DNA of 64,000 nucleotides from Lyngbya sp. HA4199-MV5 (GCA_019359375.1 JAHHHL010000001.1:124001-188000); one strand, 5' to 3'; shown: positions 9,010 through 17,564, counted from the first letter of the stretch. The notes: generated from the letters alone by a model not told the origin. Numbers and translations: made by a program.

Positions 9010-10005
9010 ATGGATCTTCTGCGCTCCCTTCCTCTAGGACTGTACCTGGAACAACCCATCACCTGGCTGCACCGTCTCGATCCACGGATCAAGCTAGCGT
9101 GGTTGATGACGTTTTTGGCGGCTCCTTTGCTAGCCAATTCGTTCTGGCGTTTGCTGCTGGTTGGGTTTCTAATGATCGTGACCATTCTTGCCAGGATTCC
9201 TCTGCGCGTCTGGCGACAGCAAATGGTCTGGCTGCTGGTGCTGAGTCTCATGGTCTTTGCGTTGACGATGTTTCTTCCAGATGGGCTGAAAACACGCCAT
9301 CAAGCTCGCTTACCAGTGGATGAACTTGCCTTTGCCCAACAGCCCGCAACGTTGCCGCCTACCCCTGCACCACGTCCCTGGTATAACCCTTGGGGCGTTG
9401 GTCAGCCCACTGTCTTACCATTACCCGGAACCGCGCCAGATGTTGCTTTGCCGCAGCCGACGGACTATCGCTATGTGCTGTTCCAACGCGGTTCTCTAAC
9501 CGTAACGCAGCGATCGCTCGACTTAGCCATTCGCTACGGCACCCTACTGTTTACCCTGCTCTACAGCACCAACCTCTTTTTACTGGTAACAGCACCCGAA
9601 GAAATTACTGCCGCGATCGAAGATTGGATGTCGCCCCTCCGTCGCTTCAACCTACCCATTACCGAAATTGCTCTCACACTCACCCTCTCCCTCCGCTTCA
9701 TTCCGCTCGTCCTGGAAGAAGTGCAAAATTTGGTGCGATCGATCAGCACCCGTGCCATCAACTGGCGTAAACTCGGTTGGCGACGGGCACTGCAAATCTG
9801 GCTCATTGTGGCTGAGCGACTTCTTAACAACCTGCTCTTGCGGGCAGAACAAATTGCCAGCGCCATGAAAGTTCGTGGCTTTACCAGTCCCAACGACCAC
9901 CAGGTACAGTGGCACCAGTTTCAACTCCGCTGGGGTGATTGGTTGGCGATCGTCAGTTTGATCGGGCTATGGAGTGCCCGTTTGGTGTGGGGGTGGGAAC
10001 TTTAG
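9010..10005 (+). CDS. ecfT: Energy-coupling factor transporter transmembrane protein (EcfT/CbiQ family)
   Basis: 331 residues with about six hydrophobic helices. The N-terminal signature (SWLHRLDPRIKL-type; here ITWLHRLDPRIKLAWL) and the C-terminal coupling helix with AEQIASAMKVRGFTSP identify the T component of ECF vitamin/metal importers. It couples ATPase subunits to a substrate-binding S subunit in the inner membrane. A proline-rich loop (about 100-150) is longer than in the compact bacterial forms but usual in cyanobacteria. No ATPase or S component lies nearby, so the substrate is open; the CbiQ-like match alone does not prove cobalt. Confidence 0.88.
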   Translation: MDLLRSLPLGLYLEQPITWLHRLDPRIKLAWLMTFLAAPLLANSFWRLLLVGFLMIVTILARIPLRVWRQQMVWLLVLSLMVFALTMFLPDGLKTRHQARLPVDELAFAQQPATLPPTPAPRPWYNPWGVGQPTVLPLPGTAPDVALPQPTDYRYVLFQRGSLTVTQRSLDLAIRYGTLLFTLLYSTNLFLLVTAPEEITAAIEDWMSPLRRFNLPITEIALTLTLSLRFIPLVLEEVQNLVRSISTRAINWRKLGWRRALQIWLIVAERLLNNLLLRAEQIASAMKVRGFTSPNDHQVQWHQFQLRWGDWLAIVSLIGLWSARLVWGWEL

Positions 10006-10137
10006 GGAGAGAAGGCAGAAGGCAGAAGGTAAAAGGTAAAAGGCAGAAGGTAAAAAGAAAGCTGACCGCTGACCGCCCAACTCAAAACTCAAAACTCAAA
10101 ACTCCTCACCCCTCACTCCTCACTCCTCACCTCCCTC
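10006..10137. repeat. Heptamer-type tandem repeat tract
   Basis: GGCAGAAGGTAAAAG units, CTGACCG units, AACTCAA units and TCACTCC units in succession after the ecfT stop. Confidence 0.75.
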
Positions 10138-10170
10138 CCCCACAAAACCTGCTACGAAGGCATCGTTATC

Positions 10171-10200
10171 ACGTAAAGTGATGGCATACCGACTTTACGT
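10171..10200. promoter_or_regulatory. Perfect 9-base inverted repeat upstream of pipX
   Basis: ACGTAAAGT (10171-10179) and ACTTTACGT (10192-10200) are exact inverted copies spaced by 12 bases, ending 35 bases before the pipX ATG. Symmetry and position fit an operator or a 5'-leader hairpin. It does not match the NtcA consensus GTA-N8-TAC. Confidence 0.5.
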
Positions 10201-10235
10201 TGGATTATTTTCATCGTCGCGCCGTTTAGACCTGA

Positions 10236-10505
10236 ATGAGCAACGAAAACTATCTAAATCATCCGAATTTTGGCTTGCTTTTCAGAGTTTGTCTTATTGA
10301 TGCAGCGCGTGAGTTATTCACAACGCTTTATGCACAGCGTTTGTTCTTTCTAGTTGCCAATGGAGACGACGGGCTGGAATTTGAGCCGATTACCCGGACG
10401 GATGCTCGCATCCTGGTCGAGAACCGTATGCGGGTCTTGCGTCGTCAGGGGCAGCAGCAAGACTACAACCAGCTTCAGGTGATTTATAAACAAACATTTC
10501 AATGA
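10236..10505 (+). CDS. pipX: NtcA coactivator PipX
   Basis: 89 residues, exactly the family size. The Tudor-like N-terminal part (YLNHPNFGLLFRVC..., TLYAQRLFFLVANG...LEFEPITRTDAR) and the helical C-terminus (LVENRMRVLRR) are clear. PipX binds the PII protein under nitrogen sufficiency and NtcA with 2-oxoglutarate under nitrogen limitation, where it boosts NtcA transcription. The stop overlaps the start of pipY in ATGA, so the two are translationally coupled, as in other cyanobacteria. Confidence 0.96.
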   Translation: MSNENYLNHPNFGLLFRVCLIDAARELFTTLYAQRLFFLVANGDDGLEFEPITRTDARILVENRMRVLRRQGQQQDYNQLQVIYKQTFQ

Positions 10506-11188
10506 GAGCGTTTTCTCCGCTTAGCGGTACAATCGCAGAACGAATTGCCCAAATTCGCCAAGCACTGCCAGATTCGGTGCGGCTCATTGCCGTCACCAAA
10601 CAAGTTTCAGTCGAGGCGATGCGAGAAGCGTATGCGGCTGGGGTGCGTGATTTTGCGGAAAGTCGGGTGCAAGAGGCTGAGGCTAAACAGGCAAAGCTGA
10701 GTGATCTCACGGATGTCACCTGGCATCTGATCGGGCATTTACAAGGTAATAAAGCGCAAAAGGCGTTGGATTGTTTTCAATGGATTCATTCGATCGACGA
10801 TTTAAAGCTGGCGCAACGATTAAATCGCTTAGCGGCACAGTTACCTCAAAAACCACAATCACTGCTTCAGGTGAAATTGTTGCCCGATCCAGATAAATAT
10901 GGTTGGTCGGCAGCCGATCTCTTGCACAATCTTTCGGCACTGAGTCAGTGTGAAAATCTCAGCATTCAAGGGTTGATGACCATTCTTCCGTATGGATTAG
11001 CTGCGGTGGACGCAACGATGGCGTTTCAAAAGACAGCCGCATTAGCTAATACGATTCGGCAACAGAACTTGCCCCATCTGCAAATGCAAGTGCTGTCGAT
11101 GGGGATGTCGAATGATTACGAGTTAGCGGTGCAGGCAGGCACGACCATGATTCGCTTGGGGCGCATCCTCTTTGGCGATCGTCCTTAG
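10502..11188 (+). CDS. pipY: PLP homeostasis protein PipY (YggS/PLPBP family)
   Basis: 228 residues. The PLP lysine is Lys33 in RLIAVTKQVS. The barrel motifs DFAESRVQEAEAK, WHLIGHLQGNKA and the phosphate-binding SMGMSNDYELAVQAGTTMIRLG are complete. The family binds pyridoxal phosphate without a known enzymatic reaction and helps keep vitamin B6 and amino acids balanced. It overlaps pipX by four bases (ATGA), the arrangement behind the PipY name in Synechococcus. Confidence 0.96.
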   Translation: MRAFSPLSGTIAERIAQIRQALPDSVRLIAVTKQVSVEAMREAYAAGVRDFAESRVQEAEAKQAKLSDLTDVTWHLIGHLQGNKAQKALDCFQWIHSIDDLKLAQRLNRLAAQLPQKPQSLLQVKLLPDPDKYGWSAADLLHNLSALSQCENLSIQGLMTILPYGLAAVDATMAFQKTAALANTIRQQNLPHLQMQVLSMGMSNDYELAVQAGTTMIRLGRILFGDRP

Positions 11189-11240
11189 CGCCATAGCCAA
11201 ATTCTGTCGAACGATGCCCCAGCAGCCTGCGATCGCTCGT

Positions 11241-11322
11241 GAAATTTAAGAAAAAATAAAGCGTTTTTCCAAATTTCAGATTGTTTGTGGAATTTAGGAA
11301 AAAGTAAAGCGCTTTTCAAAAG
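11241..11322. promoter_or_regulatory. Direct repeat pair in the leader of sepF
   Basis: Two imperfect copies of a 33-base unit (11241-11273 and 11290-11322) share GAA(A)TTTA-GAAAAA-TAAAGCG-TTTTCCAAA-type content, 49 bases apart. The second contains the palindrome AAAGCGCTTT. They sit in the 485-base gap between pipY and sepF. Spacing of nearly five helical turns would suit a regulator site, but this is inference. The rest of the gap to 11673 shows nothing. Confidence 0.4.
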
Positions 11323-11673
11323 ATGGAGTATCTTAAATGCAGGGTTCCTGCTGGGTCAAATGAAGCGCTATAAGCCTGTTCGCCTGCCTGATATGTCAAT
11401 GATTTAAACACCTGATCAAAAAACTTTTGACGACATGTTTGATTTTTGGAATCTGGATGTATACTATTCTTTCAATTCGGTTAAGGCGGGCGGGGTGCCT
11501 GAACAAATTGTTTGCGGATCTAAGCCTTCATCCATTGGGCTTTCACTCAACGTTTCAAGAGACAATCCTCTTGCCAGCGCTTTCGATATTACAGACTAGA
11601 TTTAGCGTTATTCCTGATATCTGGTCGCCATACGTTTTTCAATCTAAACCCTGATCGTGATGGAGCGTGAACA

Positions 11674-12279
11674 GTGAGCAGCATCTTTAGCAAGTTACGG
11701 GACTTTGTGGGATTTAACGAACCTATGGACTACGAATACGAGTACGACGAAATGGATGGCGAGGAGTACCAAAATCTTTACCAGCAGGAGCATGCTCAAC
11801 CCGCTGCCCCTCAAGAAGATGCCCGGACACGTCGCCCTAGCCGCTTACGTGAACGCGCTCCACTCGGAACAGAGGTCGGTGCAATGGGTGCATCGCCAAT
11901 GGGTAATGTCATTGGTATGCCCGGTGTCAACGGTGTTTCTGAAGTGGTGGTGATGGAACCCCGCTCGTTTGAAGAAATGCCCCAGGCGATTCAAGCGTTG
12001 CGCGAACGCAAGTCCGTTGTCCTGAATCTCACGATCATGGATCCAGATCAGGCGCAGCGTGCAGTTGATTTTGTGGCGGGTGGTACCTACGCGATCGATG
12101 GTCATCAAGAGCGCATTGGCGAAAGCATTTTCCTGTTCACGCCTAGCTGCGTTCAGGTCAGCACTCAGGGTGTTCCCGGCTACGAAGCGCCGCAGCCGCA
12201 GCAACCCCAGGCTCGCCCCACTCGTCAGGCAGCACCCGCTCCTGCCTGGGCAAACGAACCCATGAGAATGGCGCAGTAA
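11674..12279 (+). CDS. sepF: Cell division protein SepF (Cdv2)
   Basis: 201 residues from a GTG start. The N-terminal amphipathic helix ([13 protein letters not shown]) anchors SepF to the membrane. An acidic, disordered linker follows ([12 protein letters not shown] and Pro/Arg-rich stretch). The C-terminal SepF fold (about 92-165) includes [45 protein letters not shown] and IFLFTP. SepF tethers FtsZ filaments to the membrane during septation. The GTG is chosen because it starts the amphipathic helix exactly. A Pro/Gln-rich tail ends the protein. Confidence 0.95.
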   Translation: MSSIFSKLRDFVGFNEPMDYEYEYDEMDGEEYQNLYQQEHAQPAAPQEDARTRRPSRLRERAPLGTEVGAMGASPMGNVIGMPGVNGVSEVVVMEPRSFEEMPQAIQALRERKSVVLNLTIMDPDQAQRAVDFVAGGTYAIDGHQERIGESIFLFTPSCVQVSTQGVPGYEAPQPQQPQARPTRQAAPAPAWANEPMRMAQ

Positions 12280-12361
12280 TAGTTGTTAGGCATTAGTTGT
12301 TAGTTGTTAGACAGAAGAGAAGCACGGTTCTAACAACTGACAACCAAAAACCAACAACTTT
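12280..12361. repeat. GTTGTTA inverted-repeat tract between sepF and proC
   Basis: TTAGTTGTTAGTTGTTAG faces its inverted counterpart CTAACAACTGACAACC...CAACAACT about 25 bases later. The tract can fold into a hairpin and separates two otherwise linked genes. Confidence 0.6.
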
Positions 12362-12375
12362 TGGAGACAGTTAAA

Positions 12376-13185
12376 TTGAGTATCAAACTCGGCATGATTG
12401 GTGGCGGGGTAATGGGGGAAGCTCTGTTATCCCGCCTTCTTGATCGTAGTCTTTATACCCCCCATGATGTGGTAGTGAGTGAGCCACAGGCAGAACGGCG
12501 AGAGTTTTTGGCACAAACCTATGGTGTGCAGGTAACAGCGGAGAACTCAGCCGCAGTCGAGGCAGAGGTGCTGTTACTGGCAATTAAACCGCAGATTTTT
12601 AGCGTGGTGGCAGCAGGGATGGAGAAAGCGCTGGCGGCACGATCGTCTCCGTTATTGGTGCTTTCAATCCTGGCAGGCACGCCTTTAAGCAAGCTGGAAG
12701 CGGCGTTTCCAGAGCAGCCAGTGATACGAGCGATGCCCAATACTCCCGCCACAGTAGGCGCTGGTATGACGGCGATCGCCCCTGGTACCCATGCCCAACC
12801 CCAGCATTTAGCACAGGCACGACAGCTATTTGAAGCGGTGGGTGAGGTGGTCGAAGTCCCTGAAACCGCTATGGATGCCGTGACAGGCTTATCTGGCTCT
12901 GGTCCAGGCTATGTAGCATTGGTAATTGAAGCACTCGCAGATGGAGGAGTGGCGGCAGGCTTGCCACGATCGATCGCGCTGCAACTCGCACTCCAAACGG
13001 TTAAAGGAACAGCCCAGTTGCTCCAGGAATCGAAGCAACACCCAGGGCAGCTCAAAGATCAGGTGACAAGTCCCGGTGGCACGACGATCGCGGGGGTTGC
13101 CACCTTAGAACGGGCTGGTTTGCGATCGGCGTTGATCGAAGCGGTGCTGGCTGCTTACGGGCGATCGCAGGAGTTGGGGCGGTAG
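12376..13185 (+). CDS. proC: Pyrroline-5-carboxylate reductase
   Basis: Catalyses the last step of proline synthesis, NAD(P)H-dependent reduction of pyrroline-5-carboxylate. The Rossmann motif GMIGGGVMGEALL starts near residue 6. AIKPQ, IRAMPNTPATVGAGMTA and the C-terminal DQVTSPGGTTIAGVATLE signature are all intact. I take the TTG at 12376 as the start: it lies nine bases after GGAG and gives the family N-terminus (SIKLGMIGGG). The frame also allows a TTG at 12361, which would bury the ribosome site. It sits in the pipX-pipY-sepF-proC order, a long-known neighbourhood in cyanobacteria and Gram-positives. Confidence 0.95.
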   Translation: MSIKLGMIGGGVMGEALLSRLLDRSLYTPHDVVVSEPQAERREFLAQTYGVQVTAENSAAVEAEVLLLAIKPQIFSVVAAGMEKALAARSSPLLVLSILAGTPLSKLEAAFPEQPVIRAMPNTPATVGAGMTAIAPGTHAQPQHLAQARQLFEAVGEVVEVPETAMDAVTGLSGSGPGYVALVIEALADGGVAAGLPRSIALQLALQTVKGTAQLLQESKQHPGQLKDQVTSPGGTTIAGVATLERAGLRSALIEAVLAAYGRSQELGR

Positions 13186-13430
13186 GGGGTGAGGGATGAG
13201 GGATGAAGGCAGAGGAAGGCAGAGGAAGCAGGGGGAGCAGGGGAAAGGCGAAAGGCGAAAAAGCTGATGGCTGACCGCTCCATCAACTCAAAACTCAAAA
13301 CTTTCTTACTCTTCGCCCCTCTCCCCCCTTCTGCCCTCGTTCGACTGACCGCTCACGCCGAAGTCTGCCTTCTGCCTTCTGCCCTCTGCCTTTGACCCAC
13401 TCCCTACTCCCCACTCCCCACTCCCGCACT
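13186..13430. repeat. Heptamer-type tandem repeat tract
   Basis: GGATGAG, GGCAGAG, GGCGAAA, CTGACCG, AACTCAA, CTGCCTT and CCCACTC unit runs fill the gap and continue into the 3' end of the convergent gene, whose last codons (GNSAGVGSGE) are repeat-derived. Confidence 0.75.
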
Positions 13431-13958
13431 ATTGCCACGATCGTGGAAGCCAATCTGTTGTAGCTCTTCTGCTGACCAGTGCTGATAGTAGGCTGTGCGC
13501 GTCAGTTGTTTGGAAGCGGCTTGTAAGACGGCGAGTGACTGTACGGTGAGATTGATAAATGGCTCCTGGCGGGTATAGATGCCTTGCACGTTGAAGGTGT
13601 CTTGGGGATGCCCACCAAAGGCGGTTAAACCGAACGGGGCGAGGCTCTGGTTCAACTGCTCTACAAAGACTTGCACCTGATCAACCGTGAGCGCCTGTTC
13701 GTCAGGGCTGATGACGAGCAAGACATCGTATTGGTTGCTGGTCTGGAAGGATGCGATCGCCTGTCTGAGTTCAGAGCCAGCTTGCAATTGATCCATTGTC
13801 AGAGCCAGCACTTTGTAGAGGATTTTGTTCTGCAAGCGCGCCTTTTTAGAGAACGGGCAAATGGGTAGCCCTCCAAAAACGGGATGGGGTCGCTCTAGAA
13901 CCGTTTCTAAATACTCAACCATCGTCTCAATTGTACGAGTCTCACGGTCAGAGGGCAT
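13404..13958 (-). CDS. Conserved hypothetical protein with GGLPICPFSKKAR motif
   Basis: 184 residues, no signal peptide. A distinctive motif GGLPICPFSKKARLQNK lies near residue 30. It resembles the NLCPFA motif of DUF1415 proteins, but the rest does not match that family well. The remainder looks like a mixed alpha/beta domain (YDVLLVISPDE, DQVQVFVEQLNQSLAPFGLTAFGGHPQDTFNVQG). The last ten residues lie in the repeat tract and are probably not conserved. A shorter start at 13922 (MVEYLETVLERP) is also possible. Function unknown. Confidence 0.65.
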   Translation of the reverse strand: MPSDRETRTIETMVEYLETVLERPHPVFGGLPICPFSKKARLQNKILYKVLALTMDQLQAGSELRQAIASFQTSNQYDVLLVISPDEQALTVDQVQVFVEQLNQSLAPFGLTAFGGHPQDTFNVQGIYTRQEPFINLTVQSLAVLQAASKQLTRTAYYQHWSAEELQQIGFHDRGNSAGVGSGE

Positions 13959-14137
13959 CGGTTGCTTCTCGCGTCGCAGTGGCTGTTGGTAGGTTACGCG
14001 CCCAACGCCAGGTGCCTTGCGTGTTAGTTGACGGTTATGAAACCGTTCCTGTCCGAGCCGTCGGCAAACTCGATTGATGGTAGCTGCAAAAAAGATGCAG
14101 ACCTTCCGGTGGAGCTCGCTTATCCCTCGTAAGAAGT

Positions 14138-14190
14138 GTTTAAAGCTTTGAACGCCAAGGGTGATGTTTGGTTACTCCCAAGCTTTAAAC
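14138..14190. promoter_or_regulatory. Inverted repeat ahead of the GlsB-like gene
   Basis: GTTTAAAGCTT (14138-14148) and AAGCTTTAAAC (14180-14190) are exact inverted copies with a 31-base loop, 27 bases before the start codon. It may be an operator or a 5'-leader hairpin. Confidence 0.45.
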
Positions 14191-14216
14191 CTTCTACCCA
14201 TGCTTAAGGAGGAGAC

Positions 14217-14513
14217 ATGGACTTGTCTCATATTGCGGTGCAGTTGATGGCTGCGATCGTCTGTGGTTGGATTGCAAATATGCTGATTCCCGGTCAGATT
14301 CCTGGTAAGTTTTTGGGCTTTGTGCTGACGGGATTGGTCGGAGTCTGGCTAGGAGAAACGGTTTACAGGTTGCTGAAAGCTCAGCACGGACTGAATGTGC
14401 CGTTTCTTTCCTGGGGCTATGGCGGCGTTGCGGTGGTGCCATCTATTATTGGTTGTGCCATCATCATTTACATCGTGACGACGTTTGTGCGCTGGGGACA
14501 TTATCACCGATGA
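14217..14513 (+). CDS. GlsB/YeaQ/YmgE-like small membrane protein
   Basis: 98 residues, three hydrophobic helices. The first two carry the glycine-rich pattern of transglycosylase-associated (GlsB/YeaQ) proteins: AIVCGWIANMLIPGQIPG then GFVLTGLVGVWLGETVY. Members are induced by envelope or acid stress; no enzymatic role is proven. The start at 14217 follows a strong AAGGAGGAGA ribosome site. The stop codon is the first base triplet of a 27-base tandem repeat (14511-14564). Confidence 0.75.
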   Translation: MDLSHIAVQLMAAIVCGWIANMLIPGQIPGKFLGFVLTGLVGVWLGETVYRLLKAQHGLNVPFLSWGYGGVAVVPSIIGCAIIIYIVTTFVRWGHYHR

Positions 14514-14564
14514 GTGGCTGTGGGTAGTCTGAACACATGAGTGGCTGTGGGTAGTCTGAACACA
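14511..14564. repeat. Two exact tandem copies of a 27-base unit
   Basis: Units at 14511-14537 and 14538-14564 are identical and both begin TGAGTGGCTG. The TGA of the first is the stop codon of the GlsB-like gene. Confidence 0.9.
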
Positions 14565-14901
14565 GACATCTAACCCGCCCTTTCCCAACACAACTCATGC
14601 GAACCAGCGAAAAGACAGTCCTCACTCGAGCTAATCTGGAGTTGAGCAAGCAAGGAACGACGATTCAGCGCTTTTTGACGCAAGAACAACATTCTTGAGG
14701 GCAGGATAGCCAGCGGCTGACTTCGTGCTTCCGGGTAACTGGCAGGTGGTTTCTGGTTGCCATACGTTGCGGCGGCGATCGGGTGAAGACTATTACATTA
14801 ACGATGGCGACAGCCAACGGGAGCACGGCACCAATGGCGTGTTTGTAAATAGCTGGCACTGGCAAAAGAAACCTTCATTCGGCGGCAGCTATCTGGCTGA
14901 A

Positions 14902-15219
14902 TTACACTACTTTTCCTCGCAGACATGCCGTACCTGCTGCAATCAAGAAAACACCCACAAGAGTCAAAGGCGTATAGCTTTCTTTAAAGATAAAGAAGCT
15001 AAACAAGACAGCGCACATTGCTTCCAAGCCAAGCACCAAGATATACGTAATTCCTAGATGAGCATTGTGGGTGATGTAAGTTTGTAAACTAACACCTGTA
15101 AGAAAGAATAGATACACCATTCCAGTAGGAATTAGCTGAGAAAAGCCCGCTGAAAATTTCATGAAAATGCCACCAACAGTGTAAAACAACGCAGCAGCAA
15201 CAGCCATTAAGAGATACAT
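14902..15219 (-). CDS. Small multidrug resistance (SMR/EmrE-like) membrane protein
   Basis: 105 residues, four membrane helices, the size and topology of SMR transporters. GGIFMKFSAGFSQLIPT aligns with the family segment after helix one, and LVGVFLIAAGTACL with helix four. The essential membrane-embedded glutamate of EmrE (Glu14) falls on Tyr or Phe here (VAAALFYTVGGIF), so classical proton-coupled drug export is doubtful. The only membrane acidic candidate is in VLGLEAM in helix three. It may be a divergent SMR paralogue or part of a heterodimer, but no partner is adjacent. Confidence 0.75.
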   Translation of the reverse strand: MYLLMAVAAALFYTVGGIFMKFSAGFSQLIPTGMVYLFFLTGVSLQTYITHNAHLGITYILVLGLEAMCAVLFSFFIFKESYTPLTLVGVFLIAAGTACLRGKVV

Positions 15220-16034
15220 GAGCGCTAGTTCCCTGGTAATCTTACATTTGTGGTTTCATACCAATCATCCATGCTGACGTTTCAGCACCTCGAAGGATGA
15301 AAAGGGTACAGGGTTTGGGGCGTAGGGTGTGAACAGCCGCGTTTTCAGAGCAATTCCACATGAGCTTGCAGACAAACGGTAGATTGGGATGAGTCTAACG
15401 AAACCTAACAGAACTCAGCCATTGTTGGGGGTTACGCTGTTCTACCCAGCATACAATTTTGTGCATCTTGAAAGAGAATTGGTATTAGTGTTTTTGGGTG
15501 ACGGCAAAAGTACTTTGTCTTACAGCAGATGCCTGGATACGTTACGTAAATACTTGCTACCCACCTCTTGCTATCGAGTGCATCCCATTTTTGTATCAAT
15601 AGCGTCTCGCTCGCGAGCGAGACGCTCGCACTGTAAAAACCTTAGCTCTGCAACATTGGGATGCACCCTTGCTATCTACCTCTTGCTACCTGCCTTATTT
15701 TCAAGTGGTGTCAGAAACATTCTACGTAATACGTAAGGTGACGCTTGAGTATTAACGTCTTCTTCACTAAAATTGCTTGCTCTCTTCACAGAGAATTTAA
15801 GTTGGTTTTCCATTTATAGAAGCGCACCTTTTTGCTTCAGACCGCGCTTTGTTAATGATTGCAGTTGCTCCTTTATGGTTGAGTCTTTGTTAGCGGCGGA
15901 GTAGACGTATAGCTCAGCCGCGTAGTGTAAGAAGGCGTTTCCCCTACACCCTTTGCCTCTCCTACGCCTCCTTCCTCCACTTAGACTTCTATAATGAAAT
16001 CCTTGCATCAAATTGGACTGGGAGCGTTGCACGA
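15220..16034. other. Long intergenic region holding a MITE-like element
   Basis: About 815 bases with no convincing gene. The only recognised item is the family B element at 15578-15666 and its flanking direct repeats. Open frames here run through the element and have no coding character. Confidence 0.6.
15578..15666. mobile_element. MITE-like element, family B, copy 2
   Basis: Terminal inverted repeats GTGCATCCCA and TGGGATGCAC bound 89 bases around the palindrome AGCGTCTCGCTCGCGAGC/GAGACGCT. Its reverse complement matches copy 1 at 2066-2177. It is flanked by near-identical sequences of about 22 bases (TTGCTACCCACCTCTTGCTA at 15554 and TTGCTATCTACCTCTTGCTA at 15669), which could be a target duplication or older tandem units. 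Confidence 0.75.
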
Positions 16035-16619
16035 TTGACTGATCGCTTTGATGTTGACTCGATCGTCCAGGGATATGCCCAAGGTTACTTTCTCATGGCA
16101 GATGAGGCGGGAAAGTCGCTGGGATGGTATTCCAGTCGAGAGCGGACGTTGATTCCCCTGGATGAGCGGTTTCGCTATCCCCGATCGCTCCAGCGTGTCC
16201 TCAATCAGGAGCGCTTTACAGTAGCAGTTGATCGAGATTTTGAGGCAGTCATCGAAGGGTGCGCCGATCGCGAAACCACCTGGATTTCGGCTGAGCTAAA
16301 GGACATTTATCGATCGCTCCATGCGGCTGGCTGGGCACACAGCTTTGAAACCTGGCAGGGTGACGCACTCGCTGGCGGCATTTTGGGACTGGTCATTGGT
16401 GGTGCCTTTATTGGAGAATCAATGTTCTTTCGCATTCCTGACGGCTCAAAGGTCGCAATGGTAAAGCTGGTAGAGCGGTTGCGCGATCGACAGTTTATGC
16501 TCTTCGATGCCCAAATGATGAATCCCCATCTAGAGCGGTTTGGTGCTCACATCGTTGGCAGCAGACAATACAACACGCTGCTGAAACAAGCACTCACGCG
16601 GCAGTGTTCGTTGGAGTAG
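16035..16619 (+). CDS. aat: Leucyl/phenylalanyl-tRNA--protein transferase
   Basis: Transfers Leu or Phe from tRNA to the N-terminus of proteins bearing Lys or Arg, marking them for ClpS/ClpAP degradation (N-end rule). Family motifs are intact: [11 protein letters not shown](A), the WYSSRER segment, [31 protein letters not shown] and [16 protein letters not shown]. 194 residues, near the usual cyanobacterial length. The TTG at 16035 is used because GGGAG lies ten bases upstream and no in-frame ATG is available before conserved sequence. Confidence 0.93.
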   Translation: MTDRFDVDSIVQGYAQGYFLMADEAGKSLGWYSSRERTLIPLDERFRYPRSLQRVLNQERFTVAVDRDFEAVIEGCADRETTWISAELKDIYRSLHAAGWAHSFETWQGDALAGGILGLVIGGAFIGESMFFRIPDGSKVAMVKLVERLRDRQFMLFDAQMMNPHLERFGAHIVGSRQYNTLLKQALTRQCSLE

Positions 16620-16765
16620 GGAGTAGGGAGTGGGGAGTAGGGAGTAAGGGGATAGAGGAAGAGTTTTGAATTTTGAGTTGATTTCGACTCCTGCCTTCTG
16701 CCCTTCTAGCAACTTTTCTTGAATGCCCAGAGGGCTATACAACCAACAACTAAAAACTTCTCCCG
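16620..16765. repeat. Heptamer-type tandem repeat tract
   Basis: GGGAGTA units, then GTTTTGA, CTGCCTT and AACAACT type units between convergent genes. Confidence 0.65.
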
Positions 16766-16773
16766 CTTCCTGC

Positions 16774-17499
16774 CTACATAAGATACGGTGTCCACTGTTC
16801 CAACAGCCCAGGCGACCCGTACCAAACTCGGTTGCCTCTGGGTGAATGCATCGCGCTGTCCAGAATAAGATTTTCGGCACCGTCTAAATGAGCGGCTGCG
16901 ATCGGGGTAATGCCATCGCCCCAGGTATTGCCCTGTCCACAGGTGAGTTTGTAGCTGCTGTATGCCAACCAACTGCGCCAGCGCTGTTTTCCCAGGATCG
17001 CTCCGCGATCGCCAAAGACTGCTTTGCCTGCAACACACACATAGCGCACGTTTGAGTAAAACGCACCAGGATAGCTAAGGTTCACGAATTCGAGATTTTT
17101 GCGTGTCCAGCGTTCCAGGCTGGTGTGAGGGGTGCCGAGCGTGATGAGGGTTGTCACTCGATCGCGGGCAGACCAGACACAATCAGCAGCATCATTGGGA
17201 TGAATACAGTAAGGCTTTTCGCCCAGATAGATGCGTGACAGCCAGCCACCCGCAGAATGTCCAACTAGCGTCACTTTTGGCACACCATACTGCTGAAGCA
17301 CTTGCCGGACGGTGGCATCTAGAATACGGAGAATGGGTGATACCGATCGCCCCCCGATCGTCGGCACCCAATCCTGCCAGCGAAGAGGCACCGTCACTGT
17401 TGGAAACCCCAATGACTGTAGCGTTTGTTCCAGCACGCGGTACTCCACAGCACCCGCAAGATAACCCGGCAAAATGACGATCGGTTGTGGCATGGGCAA
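16774..17499 (-). CDS. Alpha/beta-hydrolase, lipase-like
   Basis: 241 residues. IVILPGYLAGAVEY gives the oxyanion-hole strand, VTLVGHSAGGWLSRIYLG the nucleophile elbow with Ser82, and TLGTPHTS the following strand typical of PGAP1/lipase-like enzymes. GDGITPIAAAHL near residue 200 could supply the acid and LDSAMHSPRG the histidine. No signal peptide is seen. Cytoplasmic, substrate unknown. The start may be the first or third codon (both Met). Confidence 0.87.
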   Translation of the reverse strand: MPMPQPIVILPGYLAGAVEYRVLEQTLQSLGFPTVTVPLRWQDWVPTIGGRSVSPILRILDATVRQVLQQYGVPKVTLVGHSAGGWLSRIYLGEKPYCIHPNDAADCVWSARDRVTTLITLGTPHTSLERWTRKNLEFVNLSYPGAFYSNVRYVCVAGKAVFGDRGAILGKQRWRSWLAYSSYKLTCGQGNTWGDGITPIAAAHLDGAENLILDSAMHSPRGNRVWYGSPGLLEQWTPYLM

Positions 17500-17564
17500 A
17501 AAGATTGAACATTCGTAACTCTCCTAAAATCTAAAGCGTTTTTGCACACAATAGGAACTAGCTG

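Noticed and set aside
10171-10200. NtcA binding site upstream of pipX
   Set aside because: The inverted repeat does not fit GTA-N8-TAC; kept only as an unassigned palindrome.
14597-14698. 33-codon frame starting ATGCGAACCAGCGAAAAG
   Set aside because: Very short, no ribosome site and no recognised family; coding status unsupported.
15389-15736. Open frame of 115 codons in the plus strand
   Set aside because: It runs through the family B element and its flanking repeats; no family features or ribosome site.
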